A stretch of 35,478 nt of DNA from positions 1 through 35,478 of the forward strand of contig JAZRHK010000166.1 of assembly GCA_045644725.1 (NCBI GenBank), in the 5' to 3' direction. The translations under genes and the position numbers were made by a program. Positions 24,201 through 31,832 of this stretch are shown piece after piece. Each line of letters opens with the position of its first letter. The first letter of the stretch is position 1. Source of the DNA: CAAGNP01 sp045644725 (GTDB lineage: Bacteria > Bacteroidota > Bacteroidia > Bacteroidales > UBA932). The notes beneath the pieces were generated by a model. It was not told where the DNA came from. It saw only the letters and a program-made list of their open reading frames with translations, and made no database searches.

Positions 24201-25004
24201 ATGATGAAGAAATTTTTTGCTCTTGTAGCGTTGATTTGTGTTACTTCATCTGTAGTGTTTGCTGCAGATAACAGTGAAAGTGGCTCTTTTGATAGAGGGG
24301 TGGGAAAAATGAACTCGGTCTTTATCCCTAAGGGGTATATCGGTGCAGGTGTTTCATTTTCATATAAAACTTATGAATTGGGGCAGAGCGAAGGGGATGT
24401 CGGTTATTCCATGCTCTTTTCGTTGCTCTCAGGTATAAAGGGTGAAGCCTATACACTTGGTGTAGCTCCTACAATATCCTTTTTTGTGGCGAATAACTTC
24501 TCTATTGGAGGTCGTTTTGACTATAACAGGACTCAACTCGATTTGGGGAATTTGGGGCTGAATGTGGGAGATCTCCTCTCCTTTGATATTAAGGATTACC
24601 ATTTCCTGAAAAATGCCTATGCGGGAGCTTTGACAGGACGCTACTATATGCCTATTGCAAACAGTAAGCGTATAGCTATGTTCGGTGAGCTCCGTCTGGG
24701 ATTTGAGTTGGGTGAATCGGTGGCATATACATCAAAAGACGGTGTCAATTCAGGTACTTTCCAAACCATATATGGAGGTGACATAACAATTGTTCCGGGT
24801 CTTTGTGTGTTTGCGACTGACGAAGTGTGTGTAGAGGTGGCTGTCGGTATTCTGGGAATCGATTACCAATATATCAAACAGCAGACCAACCTTGTGGAGG
24901 AGAGCGTAATGCAGAAGAGTGGAGCAAACTTCAAGATCAATCCACTTTCAATCAGCCTTGGCTTGGCATTTTATTTACCTATGGTCAAACCAAAAACAAA
25001 ATAG
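24201..25004 (+). CDS. Predicted outer-membrane beta-barrel protein, gene 6
   Basis: A 267-residue exported protein, the only operon member without a lipobox. It has a type I signal ending near VVFAAD. The mature part alternates hydrophobic and polar residues in amphipathic strands: GYIGAGVSFSYKTY, YTLGVAPTISFFVANNFSIGGRFDYNRT, NAYAGALTGRYYMPI, MFGELRLGFELG, PLSISLGLAFYLP, as in an 8-10-strand outer-membrane barrel. The start could be ATG 24201 or 24204. It lies 1 nt after a PCMD lipoprotein gene and 12 nt before the next, so its product is made in step with the lipoproteins and could anchor them or act as a channel. The specific barrel family is not identified. Confidence 0.75.
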   Translation: MMKKFFALVALICVTSSVVFAADNSESGSFDRGVGKMNSVFIPKGYIGAGVSFSYKTYELGQSEGDVGYSMLFSLLSGIKGEAYTLGVAPTISFFVANNFSIGGRFDYNRTQLDLGNLGLNVGDLLSFDIKDYHFLKNAYAGALTGRYYMPIANSKRIAMFGELRLGFELGESVAYTSKDGVNSGTFQTIYGGDITIVPGLCVFATDEVCVEVAVGILGIDYQYIKQQTNLVEESVMQKSGANFKINPLSISLGLAFYLPMVKPKTK

Positions 25005-25016
25005 ACAGGAGAAGAT

Positions 25017-26633
25017 ATGAAAAGAGCAAGTATTGTTTTAGGTTTTATAGCCTTTTTGTCATTTGTCTCATGTATAGAGAATCCGCTGTCGTATCCAAGG
25101 GATATTGCCCAGATTACAGCATTTGAGGTGGTAGGTCAGAAGTCAGTGACCATAGATCCAGAGACATTCACTGTCAAAGTTGTCCTTAAAGAGACTGCAG
25201 ATATAGACAGCATAATGGTCAGCAGGTATGAATATACTGAGACTGCTACACCGGATGTTGAACTTCCACAGATGCTTGATATGAGGGACACAATAAAGGT
25301 AGCTTATACTACATATCCTGACCAAGTGTATGAGTGGAAGATTATCACTGAACAGCCTATAAGCCGATATGTGAAATGCGACAACATGGTTGGGGATGCA
25401 GTTTTTGATCTGGAGCAAAAGAGTATTATAGTATATTTCCCTGAGGACCAGCTTTTGTCTGAAATAAGGTTTACCAAGATGAAACTTGAAGCACAGGGTT
25501 CTGTTGTAGACTCTACATTCGGATCTGTGGTTGATAGTAAAGGTGTTGCGGTGACAGTAAAGGAGAAAATGTCATTCCCTATAAATCTGGATTGTGTCCA
25601 AACAAGGAAATTTAAAGTCAAATATCGTCATGAAGTGACAGAATGGTCCTTGACTGCAGTACATAAAGTGGTTAATTTGGAGGTTACAGGGGTAAGCGCA
25701 TGGTGCTATAGTGCTGATATCACTGGTACATTCAAAGGTACTGGAACGCCTTACATAGAGTATAAGGAGTCTTCTGACAGTGAGTGGATTCCTCTTAAAT
25801 CCACAATCAAAAGTACAAGTGTGGCAGCTTCTGTTGATCAGCTCACAGAAGGTACAGCATATGTCGCGAGGGTGGTGAATGGATCAGAAGTGAGTGAAGA
25901 GTTTACATTTACTACAGAAGAACCTGTACAGCTCTACAACATGTCTTTTGACGATTGGTCGCAGGGCAATCCGGGTGGATATACATGGTACCCTTATGCA
26001 GCAGAGGGCGAGAAGGTATGGGATAGTGCGAACCCTGGTGTCAATGTTATTGGGGCAACCAACTCTACAAGACCTGAAAATGTATTTCTGGCTTCAAGAA
26101 GTGGCAAGGCTGTCCGTATGGAGAGTGTAGTAGTTGCAGGACGTTTCGGCGCCGGCAATATCTATACAGGTAAATTTGTGGGTGCAACATTCTCTCCTAC
26201 AGTGGGGGCGGAACTTGACTGGGGTACCCCTTTCAGTACAAGACCTTATTCATTGAAAGGATACTACTCGTATGCCCCTAAGGCTATAGACAATACGACA
26301 GATAAGTATGCAGACAAGAAAGGTACTATGGATAGAGCGCAAATCCAGGTTATCCTGGCCGATTGGGATGAGCCTTTCAGAGTAGCCACATCTACCGGTA
26401 CATTTGTAGATGTCAAGAATGATCCGCACATTATCGCCCATGGTGTAATAGAGACAGATATTGACACCAAAGGGAAATACGTGGAGTTTGAATGTGTCCT
26501 GGAATATAGGGATCTTTTCAGAAAACCCAAGTTTGTGGTAATCTCGGCATGTTCAAGTCTCTACGGAGATTATTTTACCGGAGGGCTTGGTTCTGTGATG
26601 TATATCGATAACTTTGAGTTTATCTATAAATAG
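25017..26633 (+). CDS. PCMD-domain surface lipoprotein, gene 7
   Basis: A 538-residue lipoprotein (lipobox FVSC, Cys 19). The N-terminal region (about 25-215) is beta-rich with two repeats resembling DUF5018-type modules (ITAFEVVGQKSVTIDPETFTVKVVL; YEWKIITEQ). An Fn3-like domain follows (about 220-300; TEGTAYVARVV ... EEFTFTTEE), then a PCMD domain (about 305-538) closely related to that of gene 5: YNMSFDDWSQG, VWDSANPGVNVIG, GKAVRMESVVVAG, GNIYTGKFVG, PFSTRPYSLKGYYSYAPKAI, GTFVDV, IIAHGVI, YGDYFTGGLGSVMYIDNFEF. It lacks the DUF4493 domain. As the last gene of the operon, it is followed 17 nt later by a strong terminator. Confidence 0.85.
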   Translation: MKRASIVLGFIAFLSFVSCIENPLSYPRDIAQITAFEVVGQKSVTIDPETFTVKVVLKETADIDSIMVSRYEYTETATPDVELPQMLDMRDTIKVAYTTYPDQVYEWKIITEQPISRYVKCDNMVGDAVFDLEQKSIIVYFPEDQLLSEIRFTKMKLEAQGSVVDSTFGSVVDSKGVAVTVKEKMSFPINLDCVQTRKFKVKYRHEVTEWSLTAVHKVVNLEVTGVSAWCYSADITGTFKGTGTPYIEYKESSDSEWIPLKSTIKSTSVAASVDQLTEGTAYVARVVNGSEVSEEFTFTTEEPVQLYNMSFDDWSQGNPGGYTWYPYAAEGEKVWDSANPGVNVIGATNSTRPENVFLASRSGKAVRMESVVVAGRFGAGNIYTGKFVGATFSPTVGAELDWGTPFSTRPYSLKGYYSYAPKAIDNTTDKYADKKGTMDRAQIQVILADWDEPFRVATSTGTFVDVKNDPHIIAHGVIETDIDTKGKYVEFECVLEYRDLFRKPKFVVISACSSLYGDYFTGGLGSVMYIDNFEFIYK

Positions 26634-26650
26634 TGGAGAACATAAAAAGG

Positions 26651-26684
26651 AAAATGCGGACCGTGCGCGGTCCGCATTTTTTTT
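26651..26684 (+). terminator. Strong terminator closing the surface-lipoprotein operon
   Basis: AAAATGCGGACC (26651-26662) pairs perfectly with GGTCCGCATTTT (26669-26680) around a 6-nt loop, and the T-run reaches 26684. It is GC-rich in the core and clearly rho-independent. Confidence 0.92.
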
Positions 26685-26713
26685 GTCAATACTGAAAAAT
26701 GGCAAAATTTTTT

Positions 26714-26721
26714 TATTTTTG
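26714..26721 (+). promoter_or_regulatory. -7 box for micro-ORF/lipoprotein cassette A
   Basis: TATTTTTG matches TAnnTTTG and is 42 nt upstream of the micro-ORF ATG. The leader begins TAAGGGT and ends with an A/T-rich AACAATCTAAAAT stretch, both similar to cassette B on the other strand. Confidence 0.6.
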
Positions 26722-26763
26722 TAAGGGTACACGGCTGTATTAACAATCTAAAATTTAATCTTT

Positions 26764-26919
26764 ATGGAACGGAAAGCTTTTTATGTCAAGCCGACAGCGG
26801 ATATTTACGCTGTGGAAATCGAGTCTTTAATATGCTCAAGTCTCGGTTATGGTGATGAGGGAAATGCGGGAGATAATTATTTTTCAAATGATGAACTTGA
26901 AAACGGATGGGATTTTTAA
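26764..26919 (+). CDS. Acidic 51-residue micro-ORF, cassette A
   Basis: A small ORF encoding 51 residues: MERKAFYVKPTADIYAVEIE, then SLICSSLGYGDEGNAGDNYF, then an acidic tail ending NGWDF. It opens with a basic stretch and a Y-x-x-P pattern, has one Cys in mid-protein, and becomes rich in Gly, Asp and Asn with a terminal Trp-Asp. There is no signal peptide. It sits 42 nt after a -7 box, and its TAA is 1 nt before the ATG of a fimbrillin-like lipoprotein, so coupled translation is likely. A partner of like length, composition and position occurs at 31621-31773. Small Bacteroidota ORFs of this style often precede surface-protein genes; their role is unknown. Confidence 0.7.
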   Translation: MERKAFYVKPTADIYAVEIESLICSSLGYGDEGNAGDNYFSNDELENGWDF

Positions 26920-26920
26920 T

Positions 26921-28714
26921 ATGAAAAAGCTTGTATATATTGTTTCGGTGGTTATCGTATCGGTGATGCTGAATGGATGTCGTTCCCAATGGAATGATAT
27001 TGACAAAAATGACGGGAAAAGTACCCATACACTTACGGTCAATGCTTATTCCGGTGACCAGACTAAAGTCTCAATAGAGGCTCTCCCCGGAGATGCCGGT
27101 TATATGGTGGGTTGGGATGTGGGTGATGCTCTGTTTTTGTACGAGTATGCCAATGATGAAATAGGGATATATTCATCTTCAGAGTTGGCAGAGGGTGATA
27201 TTGTTGACGGAAAGGCCTCTTTCTCTTTTGAGATAGAAGATAAGGTGGCAGGTTCTTTTGATTATATAGCAGCATATCCTTGGGGTAATCCAAGATATGA
27301 TCTTTGGGAAAATGGAGAGGATGTTGCCTATACCAGATGGGCAAACCTTTTCGATTATACAGGGGAATATGTCCAGCCTCACTTGTTTGTGGATTTGCAG
27401 TTCCCCAATCCCCAGACTCCTACTGCAGACAGTTATGATCCTAATGCAGATTTGTTAATCTCCAAACAGATTACATCACCTGCGCAGCTTTCCGGTGAGG
27501 TAATGTTCAGCTTTGCCAGAGTGGGTGCTATAGTGAAGGTCACATTGAAAGGGCTTACAGATTATGAGGGGAAAAGCATTACAAATGCAGCCTTTCTGTC
27601 AGGTGAATCCTATAAGGGATTCTCCATTGTTACGTACGACCCTGTTTTACAAAAATTGGCTTGCGATCCTACGGCTGAAACTGGGATGCCGATGAATCGT
27701 ATTGAATTTGAGCCACAGGATTTGATTGTCAAGGGGGATGGAACTGCAGACTTGTGGATGAGAATCCCGGCAGGAACCATTTCAGATTGGTTCAGAATCG
27801 AAGTTACAGTCAATGGTGTGGACTTGTGTAGATATGTGGATTTGGAATCATTGAGACGCACTTTAAATTTTACAGATGGTAAAATGTCTGTTTTCTCTGT
27901 AGGAGACTTTGTTTTGCCCTCTGTGGAAAGTGTTCAGGAAGTTGATTTTGTTGTAAATGGTGCAAGGGATGGATTTACAGCGACCTGGGATGGTGTGGAG
28001 AATGCTGTGGGTTACGATTGTTACCTGGTCAATTCGTCATTTGCCAGGACAGATGTTGTTGCTTCCGATAATGGTGACGGTACATGGAGCGTGCAGATTC
28101 CTAATGGTATGTCGCCAGATACATATTACTTGAATATCAAGCCAATTCCTGCAGATGGTTATGCTTTGATAATTGAAGATTATGGTGTATATGAGGTGAA
28201 AGTAGGTGTTCCATATGTGTACCATTTCCAACACGATACTTTTGGAAACCCTACATCGTGTGAAGAGATAGAAAATACAGACGGTGAGTATATTATACCT
28301 GATGAAAGCCCGGGCAAGGTCAGATACAAAGGGGTGAATAGGTATTATGACTATTCTTGGCAGACGCTTAAGGCAAGCGGACCTTGGTTCTTCTATTCGA
28401 CTGAACCATTGGAGGAGATCCATTCGATAGAGATATACTCCAAGGATGACAGCCATTATGATTTTAAGGTATTTGCATCAAGTGAACCTAATGCCCATAC
28501 AGTGGAGGTGGAAGGGGTCGTTATAGAGACAAGTTATGTGGATGCTGGATCAGGTAGTAATTCCTACGAAGCTTACCATAAAAAAGTCAGATATACATTC
28601 CCAGAAGGTTATAAATATTATACTTTCTGTGGAGAGATTCCTGGCATCATGATGACATCACAGTACTCTTACGTGTATTATTACCAAAGCAATATTACAG
28701 TCTCCAGATATTAG
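26921..28714 (+). CDS. Fimbrillin-like lipoprotein, cassette A
   Basis: A 597-residue lipoprotein starting at ATG 26921 (MKKLVYIVSVVIVSVMLNGC, Cys 20). A longer upstream frame is rejected because it overlaps the micro-ORF. Residues about 27-326 follow the fimbrillin-like pattern: TKVSIEALPGDAGYMVGWDVGDALFLYEY, KASFSFEI, FDYIAAYPWG, and a later FSFARVGAIVKVTLKGL strand. Residues about 340-426 resemble an Fn3 domain (GFTATWDGVENAVGYDCYLV). The C-terminus (about 430-597) is Tyr-rich and beta-rich, and of no recognised family. The long N-terminal part suggests a pilus- or adhesin-like surface protein, but no Mfa/Fim accessory genes are present. It ends before a shared bidirectional terminator. 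Confidence 0.72.
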   Translation: MKKLVYIVSVVIVSVMLNGCRSQWNDIDKNDGKSTHTLTVNAYSGDQTKVSIEALPGDAGYMVGWDVGDALFLYEYANDEIGIYSSSELAEGDIVDGKASFSFEIEDKVAGSFDYIAAYPWGNPRYDLWENGEDVAYTRWANLFDYTGEYVQPHLFVDLQFPNPQTPTADSYDPNADLLISKQITSPAQLSGEVMFSFARVGAIVKVTLKGLTDYEGKSITNAAFLSGESYKGFSIVTYDPVLQKLACDPTAETGMPMNRIEFEPQDLIVKGDGTADLWMRIPAGTISDWFRIEVTVNGVDLCRYVDLESLRRTLNFTDGKMSVFSVGDFVLPSVESVQEVDFVVNGARDGFTATWDGVENAVGYDCYLVNSSFARTDVVASDNGDGTWSVQIPNGMSPDTYYLNIKPIPADGYALIIEDYGVYEVKVGVPYVYHFQHDTFGNPTSCEEIENTDGEYIIPDESPGKVRYKGVNRYYDYSWQTLKASGPWFFYSTEPLEEIHSIEIYSKDDSHYDFKVFASSEPNAHTVEVEGVVIETSYVDAGSGSNSYEAYHKKVRYTFPEGYKYYTFCGEIPGIMMTSQYSYVYYYQSNITVSRY

Positions 28715-28741
28715 AAGATTATATTTGTATGATGGAAGTAC

Positions 28742-28776
28742 AAAAGAGGCTGACTAAAAAGTCAGCCTCTTTTTTT
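28742..28776 (+). terminator. Bidirectional terminator between cassettes A and B
   Basis: AAAAGAGGCTGAC (28742-28754) pairs perfectly with GTCAGCCTCTTTT (28761-28773) around a 6-nt loop. T-runs occur at the 3' end on both strands, so it can terminate the two convergent genes ending at 28714 and 28786. Confidence 0.92.
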
Positions 28777-28785
28777 GTTGATCTG

Positions 28786-31596
28786 TTAATGTGTACAGTC
28801 TCCGATACTCACGAGGGTTATAGTGCCTCCACCTATAAGTGGAATGATGTTTCCACCCAAGTCCTGAGTACATGTGCAAACTTTGGCAGGATAATCACCG
28901 TTGTCACTGCAGAATCCCACTATGCTTCCCAAATAATTGCCGACTGATACCGCACCTTTATTGGTGGTTTTGCTGCGGATTATAGATGTGTAGCCCATAT
29001 ATCCGGATATGCCCCCTGTATATGATTTGTATGAAGTGGCGTCTTTGGTCACTCCTCCAGTCACTGAGCCTTCGTTTATACATCCAGCTATGTATGGTGC
29101 GACACCTCCGCTATGTACATATCCGACAATGCCGCCAGTATAAATGTTCCTTTGGCTGGTGGTCCCTGAGATGTCACCTGAGTTTATGCAACCGGTCAAA
29201 TTTGCACTGTGGTTGTATCCCACTATACCTCCTGTTTGTGATAAGAATCCGGTGTAGCCTGTAGCATATGAAGGAGATGTATCCAACCCTCCTGTTCCAC
29301 CTGTTACATCCCCATTGTTGGTGCAGCCATTGATGTTTATTTTTCCAGCCATTCCGATCAACCCTCCGGTCCGTGATAGCCAAGTGCCGTTATTACCGAC
29401 AACAGGTGCATTGTTGGTGCAGTCATTTATAGTGTTGTCAGCCACCCCGACAAGTCCACCTAAAGTGCACGATTGGATAATATTTCCAATGAATGAAAAT
29501 TTACCATAGTTTGAGGTGCTTGTCATAGTGCCAGTGTGATAGTTGCCAGCTATCCCTCCGACTTCCACGTGGTCCACTGTACTCACCACAATATCTCCTG
29601 TGTTTGTACATTGGTTAATATGGGAGCCGCAGAAACCTGAAAGACCACCAATCATGACTGTTGACCTTGGAGACGAATATGCACTAGTTATAACGGCCAT
29701 CGCTCCGGAGGTGATTTTGCCGCTGTTCGAGCAGTTGTACATAGTTCCATTGATGTCATTGCCGCATAATCCTCCAATATATTGCCATGGTTTGGAATTA
29801 TTCCCGTTGTCTGTAACGTTTCCCCCTGTGATATCTGCATAGTTGTGGCAGTCGGTCATTTTTTTATAGCTGACCAATATCCCCGCCAGGCCTCCTGTTT
29901 GAGCACTTTCTGATGATGTTCCAGCATTGACAGGACCATTGTTTGTGCAATCGGATATCGTGAGATCTGGATCGTAGGCATAACCTATAAGTCCACCTGT
30001 ATGTGATTGGTCGCAGGGACCTGTAGGGTAACCGCCGATCACTGTGCTGTAGTTGTGGCAATCTGAGATACTGTTGATCGGATTACCCAGACCAATGAGT
30101 CCCCCTACACTGGTGTATGCAGCTGTTGTACCTGAGGAGATGCCCCCCTGTACCTTTCCCCTGACAGTGCAATTTGAGATATCGAACAGATCCCCATCAA
30201 CGTGTCCCACAATTGCTCCCACCATAACACTAGGGATTCCTCCGGAATATAATTGTTTAGTCACTTTGCTGTCGCACTCTACTGTGACATCCATATGGAG
30301 ATTCCTGATGCTTGATCCTTCCATTATTTCAGGATAGTCTTTGTACTCACTGCACCAACCGAAGAATCCGAACATCTGGCCACCATCTTTTGATATGGAT
30401 TTGGCGATAGGGACCATTTTGCCGCTGATGGTATGTCCACCACCATCAAAATGGCCTATAAATGAATCATATATATCCCAACCTTCGTCTTCATATCCTG
30501 GTCCTATAGGGGTCCATCCTCTGGCTTGTACTACATTTCCCTCCCCATCCACTACATCCTCATCACTGTCTATATAAAGATCGTGCGTAAGTCTGTAATA
30601 TTTGCCGAGAGTAAGTATGGTTTTATATATGTCATAGTCATTGGCTTCATATCTCTCATAATTTCCATATGAGGACTGGTCAATAAGCCATTGAAGATCG
30701 TGTGCTGTGTGTATTATATAAGGATCGTTCTCAGTTCCGGTGCCCCGGATATTTGAAGTTTCAGTAGCTGTGATGCCATTGTACCATCTGTAATCGTCAG
30801 TTGTCTCCTTGGTAAGGGCAATCGATACGGAGTACTGCACTCCAGAAACGATAGCCTTCGAAGAGGTAATCGAAGCTGAGTACATATTTCCTTTATTTGA
30901 GACTACAGTTATAGCAAGGGTTTTCCCGCTCCCCATAGGTGGTATATAGATGTATGGAGTGCCCTCATTATCCATCTGGACGGTGATGTATTTGACATCA
31001 TCTCCTGACGTGGTGCGGTTTGTAAGGTCGAGTTTACCTTTGGTATAAACCTCGGATTGGATGGTTATGGTTCTTGCAGCCTCATCATTTTCCATTCCGG
31101 TGAATGTGGGTTTGAGTAGTGCTATCCAATGGGCAAAATTGACATCTCCTCTGTCAATTATCTCCGCTGATGAAGCTGTCATATAGTTCAGCTTGCTGTC
31201 AAGTACACCTTTCTGCAGGCTCAGGTCAAATGGGACCTGTGTCTCGTCTGTGGCGGCGGGATTTGCAGGGTACAGAGCGTAGTAGTACCCTTCTCCACCT
31301 TCGTCAGGAAGTGTTCCGCTGAATTCATTGCTATTGGTTTTTATAAAGGTGGCATTCTCCCCACCTCTCAATATGGAGATGGTCTCGTCATCTGACCACT
31401 CCACCAGGAGTCCGCTGTTCCCGTCACTTGAGTATTCGACCTTTGTCATATCCTCTGGTGCAGGGGTGTTTGCATATATTGTGATGAGCTCAGATCCGTT
31501 TGGTGACAATGGATTGTCCGGTGTGAACATATCGCTGCAGCTTGTAAAAGCCAATGCGCACAATATGGTAACTATTGAACAGATAATATTCTTCAT
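28786..31596 (-). CDS. GLUG-repeat fimbrillin-like adhesin lipoprotein, cassette B
   Basis: A 936-residue surface lipoprotein (lipobox FTSC, Cys 20). Residues about 27-265 are fimbrillin-like: MTKVEYSSDGNSGLLVEWSDDETISIL, NEFSGTLPDEG, YYYALYPANPAA. Then comes a right-handed beta-helix start, GTGTENDPYIIHTAHDLQWLID (about 285-305), GWTPIG and FIGHFDGGGHTISGKM (about 358-392). From about 460 to 890 at least 13 GLUG-type turns follow, each with a G-[GAS]-[IL]-x-G core and a short C-x-N-x-G-x-[IV] step, for example VGGLIGLGN, TGGLIGYAY, IGGLSGFCG, TGGIVGYVH. GLUG repeats occur in large adhesins and secreted glycan-related proteins. No catalytic domain is present. It lies 24 nt downstream of the second micro-ORF. 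Confidence 0.88.
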   Translation of the reverse strand: MKNIICSIVTILCALAFTSCSDMFTPDNPLSPNGSELITIYANTPAPEDMTKVEYSSDGNSGLLVEWSDDETISILRGGENATFIKTNSNEFSGTLPDEGGEGYYYALYPANPAATDETQVPFDLSLQKGVLDSKLNYMTASSAEIIDRGDVNFAHWIALLKPTFTGMENDEAARTITIQSEVYTKGKLDLTNRTTSGDDVKYITVQMDNEGTPYIYIPPMGSGKTLAITVVSNKGNMYSASITSSKAIVSGVQYSVSIALTKETTDDYRWYNGITATETSNIRGTGTENDPYIIHTAHDLQWLIDQSSYGNYERYEANDYDIYKTILTLGKYYRLTHDLYIDSDEDVVDGEGNVVQARGWTPIGPGYEDEGWDIYDSFIGHFDGGGHTISGKMVPIAKSISKDGGQMFGFFGWCSEYKDYPEIMEGSSIRNLHMDVTVECDSKVTKQLYSGGIPSVMVGAIVGHVDGDLFDISNCTVRGKVQGGISSGTTAAYTSVGGLIGLGNPINSISDCHNYSTVIGGYPTGPCDQSHTGGLIGYAYDPDLTISDCTNNGPVNAGTSSESAQTGGLAGILVSYKKMTDCHNYADITGGNVTDNGNNSKPWQYIGGLCGNDINGTMYNCSNSGKITSGAMAVITSAYSSPRSTVMIGGLSGFCGSHINQCTNTGDIVVSTVDHVEVGGIAGNYHTGTMTSTSNYGKFSFIGNIIQSCTLGGLVGVADNTINDCTNNAPVVGNNGTWLSRTGGLIGMAGKININGCTNNGDVTGGTGGLDTSPSYATGYTGFLSQTGGIVGYNHSANLTGCINSGDISGTTSQRNIYTGGIVGYVHSGGVAPYIAGCINEGSVTGGVTKDATSYKSYTGGISGYMGYTSIIRSKTTNKGAVSVGNYLGSIVGFCSDNGDYPAKVCTCTQDLGGNIIPLIGGGTITLVSIGDCTH

Positions 31597-31620
31597 AATT
31601 GTCAGATTTTAAAGTTATGA

Positions 31621-31773
31621 CTAATCCCAATTGCTGTCTGAGCCTGAGGGTAGGCTTGGGGCCCAGCCATCATTGTCATTTTCAAATCCGCTTAGTGCGA
31701 AGCCACTTTCCGGACATATCTCTATTGGTGTCATAAATGGCTCTTGATAGGGGTGGAGTCTGTTTGTTTCCAT
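31621..31773 (-). CDS. Acidic 50-residue micro-ORF, cassette B
   Basis: A small ORF of 50 residues: METNRLHPYQEPFMTPIEIC, then PESGFALSGFENDNDGWAPS, ending LPSGSDSNWD. As in the micro-ORF at 26764-26919, an N-terminal part with Tyr and Pro is followed by I-E-I/E-I-E, one Cys, a Gly/Asp/Asn-rich section and a terminal W-D. It has no signal peptide. Overall identity is modest, but length, composition and place are alike. It starts 43 nt after a TATATTTG box and ends 24 nt before the GLUG lipoprotein gene. Its role could be leader-peptide control or a small secreted or precursor peptide; this is inference. Confidence 0.65.
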   Translation of the reverse strand: METNRLHPYQEPFMTPIEICPESGFALSGFENDNDGWAPSLPSGSDSNWD

Positions 31774-31816
31774 ATGAAGTCAGTTTTAATTTGTTTTCAA
31801 AAAGATGGACACCCTA

Positions 31817-31824
31817 CAAATATA
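31817..31824 (-). promoter_or_regulatory. -7 box for micro-ORF/lipoprotein cassette B
   Basis: TATATTTG on the minus strand, a perfect TAnnTTTG match, 43 nt before the micro-ORF start. The first transcribed bases TAGGGT resemble cassette A. It lies between the two minus-strand genes, 8 bp beyond the end of the MATE gene. Confidence 0.65.
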
Positions 31825-31832
31825 AGAAAAAT

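Noticed and set aside
15534..26633. Polysaccharide utilisation locus with SusC/SusD
   Set aside because: No TonB-dependent receptor (about 1000 aa) or SusD-like protein is present; the only barrel is 267 aa.
26849..26920. Upstream extension of the cassette A lipoprotein
   Set aside because: The extended frame overlaps the micro-ORF and would destroy the signal peptide; the lipobox requires the ATG at 26921.
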